64,000 nucleotides of DNA from assembly GCF_024509525.1 (NCBI RefSeq), contig NZ_JAMWEM010000002.1:186001-250000 (forward strand), read 5' to 3'. The notes under the pieces were generated by a model. The model was given only the letters and a program-made list of their open reading frames with translations. It did no database searches and was not told the DNA's origin. The first letter of the stretch is position 1, and the number at the start of each line of letters is the position of its first letter. The DNA comes from Streptococcus suis (GTDB lineage Bacteria > Bacillota > Bacilli > Lactobacillales > Streptococcaceae). Shown piece after piece: positions 49,444-58,245 of this stretch. Made by a program: the position numbers and the translations under genes.

Positions 49444-50832
49444 CTACCCTTCCACACTACCTACAAGCTTCCTAACATCCACAAACCTACCTGCAATCGC
49501 CGCAGCTGCTGCCATAGCTGGACTACAAAGGTGAGTCTTGGCCCCAAAGCCTTGACGGTCTTCAAAGTTACGGTTACTAGTCGAAGCACAATGCACCCCT
49601 TCTGGTACTTTGTCAGGATTCATTCCAAGACACATGGAACATCCAGGATCCCGCCATTCAAAACCGGCTTCAATAAAAACTTTATCCAAACCTAGTTTCT
49701 CTGCAGCACGTTTAACAGGACGAGAACCTGGTACCACTATAGCTGTCAGATTTGGGGCAATTTTTTTCCCTTTAACAAACTTCGCTGCTAACTGTAAATC
49801 ACTGAGTCGCGCGTTGGTACAAGATCCGATAAAGACATAGCCTAACTCGATATCTGATACTTGTTGACCTGGGGAAAGGTCCATATAATCGTAAGCTCTC
49901 TTGTCATTTAAGTCTGTGATGGCCGGAAAAACTTGATCAAACGCAACTCCCATGGCTGGATTCGTGCCCCATGTTACCATAGGGGCCAAGTCTGATACAT
50001 CCAATTGAATCACCTTATCATAGGCAGCATCCTCATCAGAAACAAGTGTTTTCCAATCCGCAATAGCTTCTTCTATAGCTTCTGGTGCATGAACAGTCTG
50101 TCGCACATAGGAAAAGGTTTTCTCATCTGGATTCATCATGCCAATCTTTGACCCAAACTCAATAGACATATTACAAATTGTCATTCGCTCTTCCATAGTG
50201 AGTGCATCAACCGCTTCCCCCTTATACTCAACTGCGTAGCCGACACCAACGCCAACTCCGTAACGAGCAATTAATGCTAGTATATAATCTTTAGCGTAGA
50301 CCCCCGCCTGAGCTTGACCAACAAATTCAACTAATAATTTCTTAGGTTTTACCTGCCAGATAGTCTGAGTTGCAAAAACATGCTCTACTTCTGAGGTACC
50401 AATACCAAATGCAAGAGCACCAAAAGCACCATGAGTGGCCGTATGACTATCGCCACAAACGATGAATTTCCCTGGTTGAGTCCGTCCTGTCTCTGGTCCA
50501 ATCATATGGACAATCCCCTGATTTTCCGAACCATGGTCAGCGCAATCAATTCCAAATTCAACCACATTTTCTGCTAATTTATCCATCTGGGCCTTAGAAA
50601 TAGCATCACGAATATCAAAAATATTAACCGTTGGGACATTGTGATCAAAAGTTCCAAAGGTCAAATCTGGTCTACGAACCTTACGCCCTGTTTCTCGTAA
50701 CCCTTGGAAAGCTTGGGGGCTGGTCACTTCATGGATATAATGCTGGTCCACATACATGAGCTGCGGTTGTCCCTCATCACCGGTGATAACGTGCCGTTCC
50801 CAGATTTTATCAAAAATAGATTTTCCAGCCAT
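49444..50832 (-). CDS. leuC: 3-isopropylmalate dehydratase large subunit
   Basis: Protein of 462 residues of the aconitase family. The 4Fe-4S cysteines are in [13 protein letters not shown] and [10 protein letters not shown]; other segments are [20 protein letters not shown] and [10 protein letters not shown]. It interconverts 2- and 3-isopropylmalate with LeuD. Length is normal. Confidence 0.97.
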   Translation of the reverse strand: MAGKSIFDKIWERHVITGDEGQPQLMYVDQHYIHEVTSPQAFQGLRETGRKVRRPDLTFGTFDHNVPTVNIFDIRDAISKAQMDKLAENVVEFGIDCADHGSENQGIVHMIGPETGRTQPGKFIVCGDSHTATHGAFGALAFGIGTSEVEHVFATQTIWQVKPKKLLVEFVGQAQAGVYAKDYILALIARYGVGVGVGYAVEYKGEAVDALTMEERMTICNMSIEFGSKIGMMNPDEKTFSYVRQTVHAPEAIEEAIADWKTLVSDEDAAYDKVIQLDVSDLAPMVTWGTNPAMGVAFDQVFPAITDLNDKRAYDYMDLSPGQQVSDIELGYVFIGSCTNARLSDLQLAAKFVKGKKIAPNLTAIVVPGSRPVKRAAEKLGLDKVFIEAGFEWRDPGCSMCLGMNPDKVPEGVHCASTSNRNFEDRQGFGAKTHLCSPAMAAAAAIAGRFVDVRKLVGSVEG

Positions 50833-50833
50833 A

Positions 50834-51103
50834 TTACCTCCAAATAAAATAAATAGCGATTAAGTCAATGGTAATTCCCACAATCCACGCCATCTTGAAA
50901 TACCATTTCCGTGTCTTATGATGGAAGAAAGAGCCTCCTGACCAGGCTCCCACCCCACCGAAGAAATACGCCATAAACAGCAATGTCTTCTCAGAAATTC
51001 GATAAACCTCATTGCGAGCCTTCCCCTTATCGATACCATAGGTAACAAAGGTTACTAGATTCCATACGAGAAGCGATAAACTAGCTAGTTGTTGGATCGT
51101 CAT
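50834..51103 (-). CDS. DUF1294 small membrane protein inside the leu operon
   Basis: Protein of 89 residues with about three hydrophobic segments. The pattern [20 protein letters not shown] and [14 protein letters not shown] is typical of DUF1294, whose function is unknown. Its ATG overlaps the leuB stop (4 nt) and its stop is 1 nt before leuC, so it is fully embedded and translationally coupled. A role linked to leucine synthesis is only suggested by position. Confidence 0.85.
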   Translation of the reverse strand: MTIQQLASLSLLVWNLVTFVTYGIDKGKARNEVYRISEKTLLFMAYFFGGVGAWSGGSFFHHKTRKWYFKMAWIVGITIDLIAIYFIWR

Positions 51104-52137
51104 AAATTCATCAAAATGGCTTCTAGCATATCTTGTGTAGAAGCTTTTCCTCCTAAATCTTGTGTAAAAATACCTTGAGACAATGTTTTCTGAACAGCTT
51201 CTTCAATTTCTAGCGCTGCTGTTTCTAAGCCAAAGGAATCCCGTAACATCATACTAACCGACAAAATCATGCTAATTGGATTTGCAAGTCCTTTACCTGC
51301 AATATCAGGTGCCGAACCATGAATCGGCTCATAAAGGCTAGGCCCCTCTACAGAATGAGACGCCGAGGGCATAACTCCCAATGTCCCTGAAAGAACACTG
51401 GCTTCATCCGATAGGATATCACCAAACAAATTTTCCGTCACAATGACGTCAAATTTACTTGGATTGGTCACAAGTAGCATGGCCGCACTGTCAACAAGCT
51501 GATGTTCTAAGGTTACATCAGGATAGGCCAAGGCCACTTGATCAGCCACTTGTCGCCAGAGTTTTGAAGTTGCAAGGACATTTTGTTTATCAATACTGGT
51601 CACCTTTTTCCGACGCAATCTAGCCTGCTCAAAAGCTAGCCGAACAATTCGTTCAATTTCCTCACGGCTATATTCATTGACATCAGATGCTCGATTTTCT
51701 TCTAGCTCATGCTGACCAAAGTAAATCCCTCCTGTTAATTCTCTTACAACTAGGAAATCTACGCCAGCAATTCGCTCAGCCTTTAGAGAGGATAAATGGC
51801 TTAAACTATCAAAAATTTTAACAGGACGTAAGTTGGCAAACAGTTGTAACTCTTTTCTAAGAGAGAGCAACCCTTCCTCGGGACGAACAACGGCCTTATC
51901 ATACTGGGGACCACCAATAGCTGCTAAAAGAATCGCGTCAGCCTCTTTGGCGGCCTGCAGAGTCTCAGAAGGTAAGGGATGGCCACTACTATCGATAGCA
52001 GCTCCACCAAAATCTTTTTCTTGAATAATCATATCCAACTGGTGACGGCGGATTTGTTCTTTTAAAACTACAAGGCCAGCAGCCATAATTTCAGGACCAA
52101 TACCGTCACCTGCTAGAGCAAGAATTGTCTTTGTCAT
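51100..52137 (-). CDS. leuB: 3-isopropylmalate dehydrogenase
   Basis: Protein of 345 residues that oxidatively decarboxylates 3-isopropylmalate. Family segments: LALAGDGIGPEIMAAGLVVL, VRELTGGIYFG, the catalytic-site VTSIDKQNVLATSKLWR, and EPIHGSAPDIAGKGLANP. It lies 9 nt after leuA and overlaps DUF1294. Confidence 0.97.
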   Translation of the reverse strand: MTKTILALAGDGIGPEIMAAGLVVLKEQIRRHQLDMIIQEKDFGGAAIDSSGHPLPSETLQAAKEADAILLAAIGGPQYDKAVVRPEEGLLSLRKELQLFANLRPVKIFDSLSHLSSLKAERIAGVDFLVVRELTGGIYFGQHELEENRASDVNEYSREEIERIVRLAFEQARLRRKKVTSIDKQNVLATSKLWRQVADQVALAYPDVTLEHQLVDSAAMLLVTNPSKFDVIVTENLFGDILSDEASVLSGTLGVMPSASHSVEGPSLYEPIHGSAPDIAGKGLANPISMILSVSMMLRDSFGLETAALEIEEAVQKTLSQGIFTQDLGGKASTQDMLEAILMNL

Positions 52138-52145
52138 ATTGTCTC

Positions 52146-53705
52146 CTATCTAGGATTTTCTTTTTCCGAAAGCGATGAGGCAAAAGTCCCCTCGTTTTCT
52201 TTTTGAACCATGATATTGGCATTAATATAAGCAATTGCTGCCGCCTTCAAAACATCAAAGTCAATACCCGTCGCATTGAAAATGGTATCTGTTTCCAAAT
52301 TTTCAACCGTTACATTCACCGCAGCCTGAGCATCAATCCCATCCGTAATAGCATCGATTGTAAAACTATCCAACCGCACTTCTTGGTGGAAGAAGAGATC
52401 AATTGCATTAAAGATAGCTTCAACGGATCCTTTTCCATCTGCGGACAGTTCAACAATTTCTTCCTCTTGATTAATCATGCTGACAGTAGCAGTAATACTT
52501 TCATCTGCATTGGAACTAAGCTTCAGGTCTGCAAAATGGAATCCTTCCACATTTTCAACTGCCACACCCGCTACTAAAGCTCGAATATCTGCATTGGTAA
52601 TCGTTTGTTTCTTGTCTGCTAGCTTTTTGAATTTCGTAAACAGAGCTTGTACTTCTGCTGGATCAAAATCCAATTGTAATTCTTCTAACTTCTTGATGAA
52701 AGCGTGTCGACCAGATAGTTTTCCGAGTGGCAATGAATTTGAAGTAAATCCTACTAATTCAGGCGTAATAATCTCGTAAGTCAGTGGATTTTTTAAGACA
52801 CCATCCTGGTGAATCCCTGACTCATGAGAAAAGGCATTACCTCCAACAATAGCCTTATTTTTGGGTAAGGGTAAGCCTGAAAATCGTGAAACAAGCTCCG
52901 ACGTATTAACCGTCTCTTCTAACACAATTGGGCAGGTTACATTATAATAATCTGATCGAATATTAAGTGCGACTGCTACTTCTTCCAAGGCAGCATTACC
53001 AGCTCTCTCCCCAATACCGTTGACAGTTCCTTCAATCCGAGTAGCTCCATTTTTTATAGCAGCCAAGGTATTGGCAACAGCAAGGCCTAAATCATTATGG
53101 CAATGTGGACTAAAATGAATTGTACGCTCTGACTTAATATTTGAAATCAAATAGTTGAAAATATGACCGTAATCCTCCGGAGTGGTGTAGCCAACCGTAT
53201 CAGGAATATTGATATAGGTTGCACCAGCATCAACAGCTGTCTGGACAGCCTCTAGTAAGAAATCTAATTCCGTGCGCGTCGCATCTTCAGGAGAAAATTC
53301 GACAATACCGAACTTACTACGTGCATAAGAGACATGTTCCTTGATAGCTGCTAAGACATCTTCTTTTGATTTGTTTAGTTTAAACTCCCGATGAATGGGA
53401 CTAGTGGCAATGAAAACATGAATCTGTGGAAATTTAGCATCTTTCAAAGCTTCATAACAAGCATCTATATCTGATTTTACAGACCGCGCTAAGCCGGTAA
53501 CAGCTGTCTTAGTCATCGTCTTAGCGATAGCTTCAACAGCTGCAAAGGAATCTGGACTAGCAGCAGGAAAGCCCGCTTCTATAGCAGATATCCCCCACTT
53601 TTCCAACTGCTTGGCAATAGCAATTTTTTCCTTGATGGAAAAATGTACACCTGGCGTTTGTTCACCATCACGCAGACTCGTATCTAAAAATTCAATTTTT
53701 GTCAT
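52146..53705 (-). CDS. leuA: 2-isopropylmalate synthase
   Basis: Protein of 519 residues, first committed enzyme of leucine synthesis. The catalytic TIM barrel has [18 protein letters not shown] and the metal site [13 protein letters not shown]; a linker and the C-terminal regulatory LeuA domain (about 390-510) follow, which usually confers leucine feedback inhibition. The ATG at 53705 follows AAAGGAG. It heads leuA-leuB-DUF1294-leuC-leuD and is preceded by a CodY box, a leader peptide and an attenuator. Confidence 0.97.
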   Translation of the reverse strand: MTKIEFLDTSLRDGEQTPGVHFSIKEKIAIAKQLEKWGISAIEAGFPAASPDSFAAVEAIAKTMTKTAVTGLARSVKSDIDACYEALKDAKFPQIHVFIATSPIHREFKLNKSKEDVLAAIKEHVSYARSKFGIVEFSPEDATRTELDFLLEAVQTAVDAGATYINIPDTVGYTTPEDYGHIFNYLISNIKSERTIHFSPHCHNDLGLAVANTLAAIKNGATRIEGTVNGIGERAGNAALEEVAVALNIRSDYYNVTCPIVLEETVNTSELVSRFSGLPLPKNKAIVGGNAFSHESGIHQDGVLKNPLTYEIITPELVGFTSNSLPLGKLSGRHAFIKKLEELQLDFDPAEVQALFTKFKKLADKKQTITNADIRALVAGVAVENVEGFHFADLKLSSNADESITATVSMINQEEEIVELSADGKGSVEAIFNAIDLFFHQEVRLDSFTIDAITDGIDAQAAVNVTVENLETDTIFNATGIDFDVLKAAAIAYINANIMVQKENEGTFASSLSEKENPR

Positions 53706-53726
53706 TATTTTCTCCTTTTTTGAAAT

Positions 53727-53760
53727 AAGAAAAACATCTCACTTGTCCAAGCGAGATGTT
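53727..53760 (-). terminator. Attenuator terminator of the leu operon
   Basis: AACATCTC/GAGATGTT plus inner CTTG/CAAG (53733-53760) followed by TTTTTCTT on the minus strand. A competing antiterminator pairs 53747-53753 with 53767-53773 (CCAAGCG/CGCTTGG). Confidence 0.85.
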
Positions 53761-53808
53761 CGTGCCCGCTTGGTAAGCCAAACAGGACTAATGCTTGTAG
53801 CACTAGCC

Positions 53809-53850
53809 CTACCGCCTCAACAATAAAACAACTTGTCTTGCTGAAATCAT
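53809..53850 (-). CDS. Leader peptide of the leu operon (13 aa)
   Basis: Encodes M-I-S-A-R-Q-V-V-L-L-L-R-R then TAG, with Val-Val-Leu-Leu-Leu codons in a row. AAGGAG lies 7 nt before the ATG. Its stop codon touches a 10-bp hairpin (53785-53794 with 53800-53809) that precedes the antiterminator and terminator. This is the standard layout of leader-peptide attenuation: low charged tRNA(Leu) would stall the ribosome on the Leu run. A longer, overlapping frame in the same leader ends next to leuA, but it lacks this codon pattern. Confidence 0.78.
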   Translation of the reverse strand: MISARQVVLLLRR

Positions 53851-53879
53851 CTGGCATCTCCTTGAGATAGAATACTGCT

Positions 53880-53908
53880 ATTATAGCTTGTTTTTCGAAA
53901 ACCGTCAA
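53880..53908 (-). promoter_or_regulatory. leu operon promoter
   Basis: TTGACG (53903-53908 on the minus strand), a 17-bp spacer, TATAAT (53880-53885). Confidence 0.85.
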
Positions 53909-53909
53909 G

Positions 53910-53924
53910 AATTTTCTGACAATT
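53910..53924. promoter_or_regulatory. CodY box upstream of leuA
   Basis: AATTTTCTGACAATT matches the CodY consensus AATTTTCWGAAAATT at 14 of 15 positions. It lies one base upstream of the -35 box. A degenerate overlapping half (AATTTTCT) starts at 53921. Confidence 0.78.
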
Positions 53925-53950
53925 TTCTACAAAAAGCCATTTGATGCTAT

Positions 53951-54580
53951 CTATTCTCTTTCCTGTAGGATACTGGCAACCTTAGTATTGATTAAATCAA
54001 TAGCAACCACATTCGATACCCCTTCAGGTATCACTATATCTGCATAGCGTTTGGTTGGCTCGATAAATTGGTGATACATAGGTTTCACCACCGAGGTATA
54101 TTGCTCAATGATACTATCCAAGCTTCTACCGCGCTCTTCCATATCCCGCTTAATTCGGCGAATGATCCGAATATCATCATCTGTATCCACAAAAACCTTG
54201 ATATCCATTAAATCTCGTAACCGCTTATCTTCTAAGACGAGGATTCCTTCTACAATGAAGACATCTTGCGGTTCCTGACGATATGTCTCAGCTGAACGAG
54301 TGTGTTGTGTATAATCATAAATCGGAATATCAACTGCTCTACCCGCCAGCAACTCACTGATATGGTAAATCATCAAATCCGTATCAAAAGCAAGCGGATG
54401 GTCATAGTTGGTCAAAATCCGTTCTTCAAAGGTCAAGTGGGACTGATTTTTATAGTAGGAATCATGCTCAATCATGGAAATGCGAGCATCTGGAAAATTG
54501 TCCAAAATCGCCCGAGATACGCTAGTCTTACCTCCACCAGAACCTCCTGTTACGCCAATAATAATCGGTTTCTTTGCCAT
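53951..54580 (-). CDS. udk: Uridine kinase
   Basis: Protein of 209 residues phosphorylating uridine and cytidine in nucleoside salvage. P-loop [17 protein letters not shown], substrate segment [12 protein letters not shown], and [18 protein letters not shown]. The ATG at 54580 follows GAGGAG; an in-frame ATG eight codons upstream has no site. No terminator follows before the leu promoter region. Confidence 0.96.
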   Translation of the reverse strand: MAKKPIIIGVTGGSGGGKTSVSRAILDNFPDARISMIEHDSYYKNQSHLTFEERILTNYDHPLAFDTDLMIYHISELLAGRAVDIPIYDYTQHTRSAETYRQEPQDVFIVEGILVLEDKRLRDLMDIKVFVDTDDDIRIIRRIKRDMEERGRSLDSIIEQYTSVVKPMYHQFIEPTKRYADIVIPEGVSNVVAIDLINTKVASILQERE

Positions 54581-54661
54581 TTGCAACTCCTCTTCTTTAT
54601 TCATATTATTTTACCATGAAACATGTTATAATGAAAGACATAAGATAAATGAGGTAACAAG

Positions 54662-55645
54662 ATGCTTACATTCGGAATTATCGGGACCAGCCCTATCAGC
54701 CATCAATTCATCCAAGCGGCTCACACCAGCAAACTCTACCAACTCCGAGCTATCTATTCACGCAGTTTGGATAAGGCTCAGGACTTCGCCAAGCCCTACA
54801 CAGATGTGGATACCTATGCAGACTGGCAAAGTTTTCTAGCCGCTGATCTAGATGTCATCTACATCGCCAGTCCCAACGCCCTCCACTACGAGCAGGCCAA
54901 GTCTGTCCTTGAGGCCGGCAAACACGCCATTGTCGAAAAGCCCATGGTTTCCCGCCCCGAAGAGCTGGCTCAGTTGCGGACCCTGGCCCAAGAAAAAGGC
55001 CTCTTCCTCTTTGAAGCGGCCCGCAACTATCAGGAGAAAGCTTTTGAGACCATTCGGGACTTCCTGGCTGGACAGACTATCTTGGGTGGCTATTTTGGCT
55101 ACGCCAAGTATTCGTCAAAAATGGCAGAGCTACTTGCAGGTCAAGAGCCCAACATCTTTTCCGCCCAGTTTTCTGGCGGAGCCCTGATGGACCTTGGGGT
55201 CTATACCCTCTATGCTGCCATTGGTCTTCTAGGACATCCCCAAACAGCCTACTACAAGGCCAGCCAACTGCCCAACACCATTGACCTAAACGGTACAGGT
55301 CAGCTGATCTATGATGATTTTATGGTGACCATTCAAGCTGGTAAGAATATCACCAGCAACCTACCTAGTGAAATCTACACTAGCACAGGTACCTTGACTC
55401 TCAACAGTTGCCAAAACATCCAGTCAGCTATTTTCACAGGCCATGACGGAAGCTGCTTAGAACTTCCTATGTCGCCTAAAGACAACAATATGCTGGAAGA
55501 AGCTCGGCAATTTGCCCATATTATCGAAAAACAAGATGTAACCACTGCGAACAAGTGGCTGGACGATACGCAGGCGGTCCACCAGACCCTCTTCACCATG
55601 CGTCAGGACGCTGGCATTGTCTTTGCGGCCGACCGCAACCAATAG
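54662..55645 (+). CDS. Gfo/Idh/MocA-family NAD(P)-dependent oxidoreductase
   Basis: Protein of 327 residues. The N-terminal Rossmann fold begins FGIIGTSPISHQFIQAA; EKPMVSRPEEL is the family EKP catalytic-lysine motif, followed by FEAARNYQEKAF and GGALMDLGVYTLYA. The substrate, probably a sugar or cyclitol derivative, cannot be predicted. An extended -10 (TGTTATAAT, about 54625) and AGGTAAC precede the ATG. The DEAD-box gene follows after 29 nt. Confidence 0.9.
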   Translation: MLTFGIIGTSPISHQFIQAAHTSKLYQLRAIYSRSLDKAQDFAKPYTDVDTYADWQSFLAADLDVIYIASPNALHYEQAKSVLEAGKHAIVEKPMVSRPEELAQLRTLAQEKGLFLFEAARNYQEKAFETIRDFLAGQTILGGYFGYAKYSSKMAELLAGQEPNIFSAQFSGGALMDLGVYTLYAAIGLLGHPQTAYYKASQLPNTIDLNGTGQLIYDDFMVTIQAGKNITSNLPSEIYTSTGTLTLNSCQNIQSAIFTGHDGSCLELPMSPKDNNMLEEARQFAHIIEKQDVTTANKWLDDTQAVHQTLFTMRQDAGIVFAADRNQ

Positions 55646-55674
55646 AAAGGACAGACTTCGGTCTGACGACGAAT
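55646..55674 (+). promoter_or_regulatory. Split ribosome site with UUCG hairpin before the DEAD-box gene
   Basis: AAAGGA (55646-55651), then CAGAC-TTCG-GTCTG (55652-55665), then 9 nt to the ATG at 55675. Unfolded the spacing is 23 nt; folded, the hairpin would bring the site to about 9 nt. Confidence 0.6.
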
Positions 55675-56757
55675 ATGAAACACCAACTCCCTGCCATCTG
55701 GCAAGAATTGCTTGACCAGCTTGGCTTTGACAGCTTTACAGCTATTCAGGAAGAGGCTTTTGAGCCAATTTCGGAAGGGCAGAGCCTGCTGGGCATTAGC
55801 CCGACGGGAACGGGTAAAACTCTTGCCTACCTCCTGCCTAGCCTACTCAAACTCAAGCCAAAGAAATCCCAGCAGTTGCTGATTCTGGCTCCCAATACGG
55901 AATTAGCCGGCCAGATTTTTGACGTCTGCAAGACTTGGTCAGAGGCCATCGGTCTGACTGCCCAGCTCTTCCTGTCTGGCTCCAGTCAAAAACGCCAGAT
56001 TGAACGCCTGAAAAAAGGGCCTGAGATATTAATTGGAACTCCTGGACGAATCTTCGAGTTAATTAAGCTCAAGAAAATCAAGATGATGAACGTAAATACC
56101 ATTGTCCTAGATGAGTTTGACGAGCTGTTCAGCGATTCCCAGTACCACTTTGTCGAGAAGATTACAAGCTACGTGCCACGCGACCACCAGCTGATTTACA
56201 TGAGTGCCACAGCCAAGTTTGACCGCAGCAAGATTGGGGCAGATGTCCTGACCCTTGACCTGTCCGATCAGCAGCTGGATACGATCCAACACTGCTATAT
56301 TCAAGTGGATAAGCGGAACCGCTTGGAACTGCTTCGCAAGTTTGCTAATATCCCTGATGTACGAGCCTTGGCCTTCTTCAACAGCCTGTCTGACCTAGGT
56401 GCTAGTGAAGAAAAACTGCTCTATAACCAGGTGAACGCCGTTTCACTTGCCTCTGATGTCAATGTCAAGTTCCGCAAGGTCATCATGGAACGCTTCAAAA
56501 ACCACGAGATTAACCTGCTCCTAGCGACCGACTTGGTGGCCCGAGGCATCGATATTGACAGTCTGGAATGCGTCCTCAACTTCGACCTGCCTTTCGACAA
56601 GGAAACCTACACCCACCGAGCTGGACGGACAGGCCGCATGGGCAATGAAGGCCTGGTCATCACCTTCATCAGCAATCCCAACGACCTCAAACAACTGAAA
56701 AAATACGCCCCTGTAACAGAAGTGACTCTAAAAAATCAAGTCTTGTATAAAATGTGA
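55675..56757 (+). CDS. DEAD-box RNA helicase
   Basis: Protein of 360 residues, the minimal two-RecA-domain core without a C-terminal extension. Motifs: Q-motif FDSFTAIQEEAF, motif I SPTGTGKTL, Ib TPGRIFEL, motif II VLDEFDEL (DEFD in place of DEAD), motif III MSATA, and motif VI HRAGRTGRMG. It would unwind RNA in ribosome assembly or decay. The ATG at 55675 is chosen because the upstream in-frame extension lies in the preceding gene. Confidence 0.92.
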   Translation: MKHQLPAIWQELLDQLGFDSFTAIQEEAFEPISEGQSLLGISPTGTGKTLAYLLPSLLKLKPKKSQQLLILAPNTELAGQIFDVCKTWSEAIGLTAQLFLSGSSQKRQIERLKKGPEILIGTPGRIFELIKLKKIKMMNVNTIVLDEFDELFSDSQYHFVEKITSYVPRDHQLIYMSATAKFDRSKIGADVLTLDLSDQQLDTIQHCYIQVDKRNRLELLRKFANIPDVRALAFFNSLSDLGASEEKLLYNQVNAVSLASDVNVKFRKVIMERFKNHEINLLLATDLVARGIDIDSLECVLNFDLPFDKETYTHRAGRTGRMGNEGLVITFISNPNDLKQLKKYAPVTEVTLKNQVLYKM

Positions 56758-56867
56758 GACTAGATTAAAAATAACTATCTCACTATGTGAGATGAATACA
56801 TGCCTCTTCTCAAAGCAGAACTGCCCAAACATGGTTAACATCTGAAGGCTATAATAAACAGACTATA

Positions 56868-56909
56868 ACACACTAAAACCACCTGTCTTTGCAGGTGGTT
56901 TTAGTGTGT
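56868..56909. repeat. 18-bp perfect inverted repeat after the DEAD-box gene
   Basis: Arms 56868-56885 and 56892-56909 are perfectly complementary around a 6-nt loop. No T-run follows on the plus strand, so it is a poor canonical terminator despite its position. Apart from this and the comEC fragment, the 304-bp gap 56758-57061 shows no gene. Confidence 0.85.
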
Positions 56910-56935
56910 TGGCTACAAACCGCTCTACCGTATCT

Positions 56936-57013
56936 TTATTCCCTCACCGTCTCCACCTTCCACTCCCTCCAACCTCGAAAGCGAATGGCTCCTTGCTGGT
57001 CTGTGCGATAGAC
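56936..57013 (-). repeat. Duplicated comEC 3' end (distal copy)
   Basis: Minus-strand translation gives the last 25 codons of comEC (VYRTDQQGAIRFRGW, then REWKVETVRE) with its own TAA. Aligned with 58250-58323 it shows 6 mismatches in 74 bp, several changing the amino acid. It stops abruptly at 57013/57014. It lies at a fixed distance of 1310 bp from the functional copy, in the same orientation. Confidence 0.93.
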
Positions 57014-57038
57014 ATCTTGAGTGAATTAAAATGTAAAA

Positions 57039-57060
57039 GGTCACATCAAAAAATGCGACC
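57039..57060 (-). terminator. Terminator of the two-gene cassette
   Basis: GGTCGCAT pairs with ATGTGACC on the minus strand (one mismatch), followed by TTTTACATTTT. Confidence 0.75.
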
Positions 57061-57061
57061 A

Positions 57062-57997
57062 TTATTTTTTCAGAATAGAATACATTGTATTAGCGATTGC
57101 TAGGTTTTTCGCAAACCTTATCTCTTGTCGAAGCATTTCTTGGTTCTGGTTTACTTGCATATATTGGCGTTCTTGGTAAAATAAATTGATAGCCTCTTGA
57201 AGACTATTTACTCTTCCTTGACGGTAATATTGATACAGTGTTCCAAAGAATAATGTACTACTTTCACTACCTTGTTGCTGAATTAGCGGATGCTCTTTCG
57301 CCTTTCGTAAAGTAAATTCAGCTGCTTCTTGAGCTAGCTGTAGTTGTTGTTGAACTACTTTCTGATTGGAAAGTTTATTTTTTTGCAAATAGATCCATGC
57401 TCCAATGGGTACAGTTGGTATTATTAGTACTTTCACATAATCAAAAATGCTATAATAAGAAATTTCAGGAATAATTTTAAACATCACTAAGATTGAAAGG
57501 GCAATAAGCGGTAAAACCCATCTACCTTTTTTCCTATTCCACTCTCCGGTTTCTCTTATTTTTTGCATCCATAGTGCTACCGACTCATACCTACTGATGA
57601 GAATCGTTGCATCAATAATAAACTGCTGCATAACATCAGTCTCACTATGAGACTTCCTCAAACTTTGGTAAAAAGTTGCAAACCAATTTTCAGAGGAACA
57701 AACTTCACTTACTAAAGGTTTTTGAAATAAACCATCACCGAACATGGCACTAGATCGATTATAGGTTTCAAGAATCTCCAAATCTCTTGAAGAAAAATGA
57801 ATCTTATCCTGCAAATATTCTTCATATGACGTAGTTAATTCATCCCAATCTTTCCTAAATCGAGGGGGTACACTAAAGTCAACTTGCTCTTCTAAAACTC
57901 TTTGTTTTTGAAAACTTGTTTCCTCCATCCACTTTCTTATCTTTGCATAGTCCTCAGGAGTATAAGACCCTAATTCTGTCCAAATCAAATCACTCAT
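57062..57997 (-). CDS. Unrecognised two-helix membrane protein of the comEC cassette
   Basis: Protein of 311 residues that I do not recognise. A soluble charged N-terminal part (about 1-155; PPRFRKDWDEL, RDLEILETYNRSSAMFGDGL) precedes two membrane helices (about 160-178 and 187-204) and a helical, Gln-rich C-terminal part that may be coiled coil (VVQQQLQLAQEAAEFTLRKA). It has no signal peptide; both soluble parts probably face the cytoplasm. The start at 57997 is 11 nt after GGAG. The region is AT-rich compared with comEC. It is paired with the zinc-ribbon gene. Confidence 0.75.
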   Translation of the reverse strand: MSDLIWTELGSYTPEDYAKIRKWMEETSFQKQRVLEEQVDFSVPPRFRKDWDELTTSYEEYLQDKIHFSSRDLEILETYNRSSAMFGDGLFQKPLVSEVCSSENWFATFYQSLRKSHSETDVMQQFIIDATILISRYESVALWMQKIRETGEWNRKKGRWVLPLIALSILVMFKIIPEISYYSIFDYVKVLIIPTVPIGAWIYLQKNKLSNQKVVQQQLQLAQEAAEFTLRKAKEHPLIQQQGSESSTLFFGTLYQYYRQGRVNSLQEAINLFYQERQYMQVNQNQEMLRQEIRFAKNLAIANTMYSILKK

Positions 57998-58018
57998 ATA
58001 TACCATCACTCCTTATAG

Positions 58019-58156
58019 TTACCTATTTTCAATCCACTTATTAGAACAATTTTGACATTGATAGTATGTCTCTGGTTTCTCTCCGCTTGAAAATAGTAAT
58101 CCCGAGTGATTGTCTCCAATTTTAGTAAAATTGTAACTATTACATTTTGGGCACAT
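58019..58156 (-). CDS. 45-residue zinc-ribbon protein of the comEC cassette
   Basis: A small protein starting MCPKCNSYNFTKIG and ending YYQCQNCSNKWIENR. Two CxxC pairs separated by about 30 residues form a zinc ribbon, similar in layout to zinc-ribbon domains of TFIIS/C4 type. AAGGAGG lies 7 nt before the ATG at 58156; a longer in-frame start would reach back into the comEC coding end and has no site. It is the first gene of the cassette, 21 nt before the membrane protein. Confidence 0.75.
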   Translation of the reverse strand: MCPKCNSYNFTKIGDNHSGLLFSSGEKPETYYQCQNCSNKWIENR

Positions 58157-58183
58157 AAGTTTTCCTCCTTCATCACCATTAGG

Positions 58184-58229
58184 AAGTATTGACTGGTAAG
58201 TCAATACTTGATATGCATAGTATATCAAG
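58184..58229. promoter_or_regulatory. Two interlocked palindromes upstream of the cassette
   Basis: An 11-bp stem (AAGTATTGACT 58184-58194 with 58199-58209) and an 8-bp stem (CTTGATAT 58207-58214 with 58222-58229) share three bases. A TATACT box on the minus strand lies inside the second. They could be operators or mRNA leader hairpins. Confidence 0.6.
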
Positions 58230-58245
58230 TTTTTTTTGGAAATTA

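Noticed and set aside
53705..53908. 67-codon minus-strand ORF in the leu leader
   Set aside because: Its start lies at or before the -10 box, so it would not be transcribed in full, and it crosses the attenuator. The 13-codon frame with its own ribosome site fits better.
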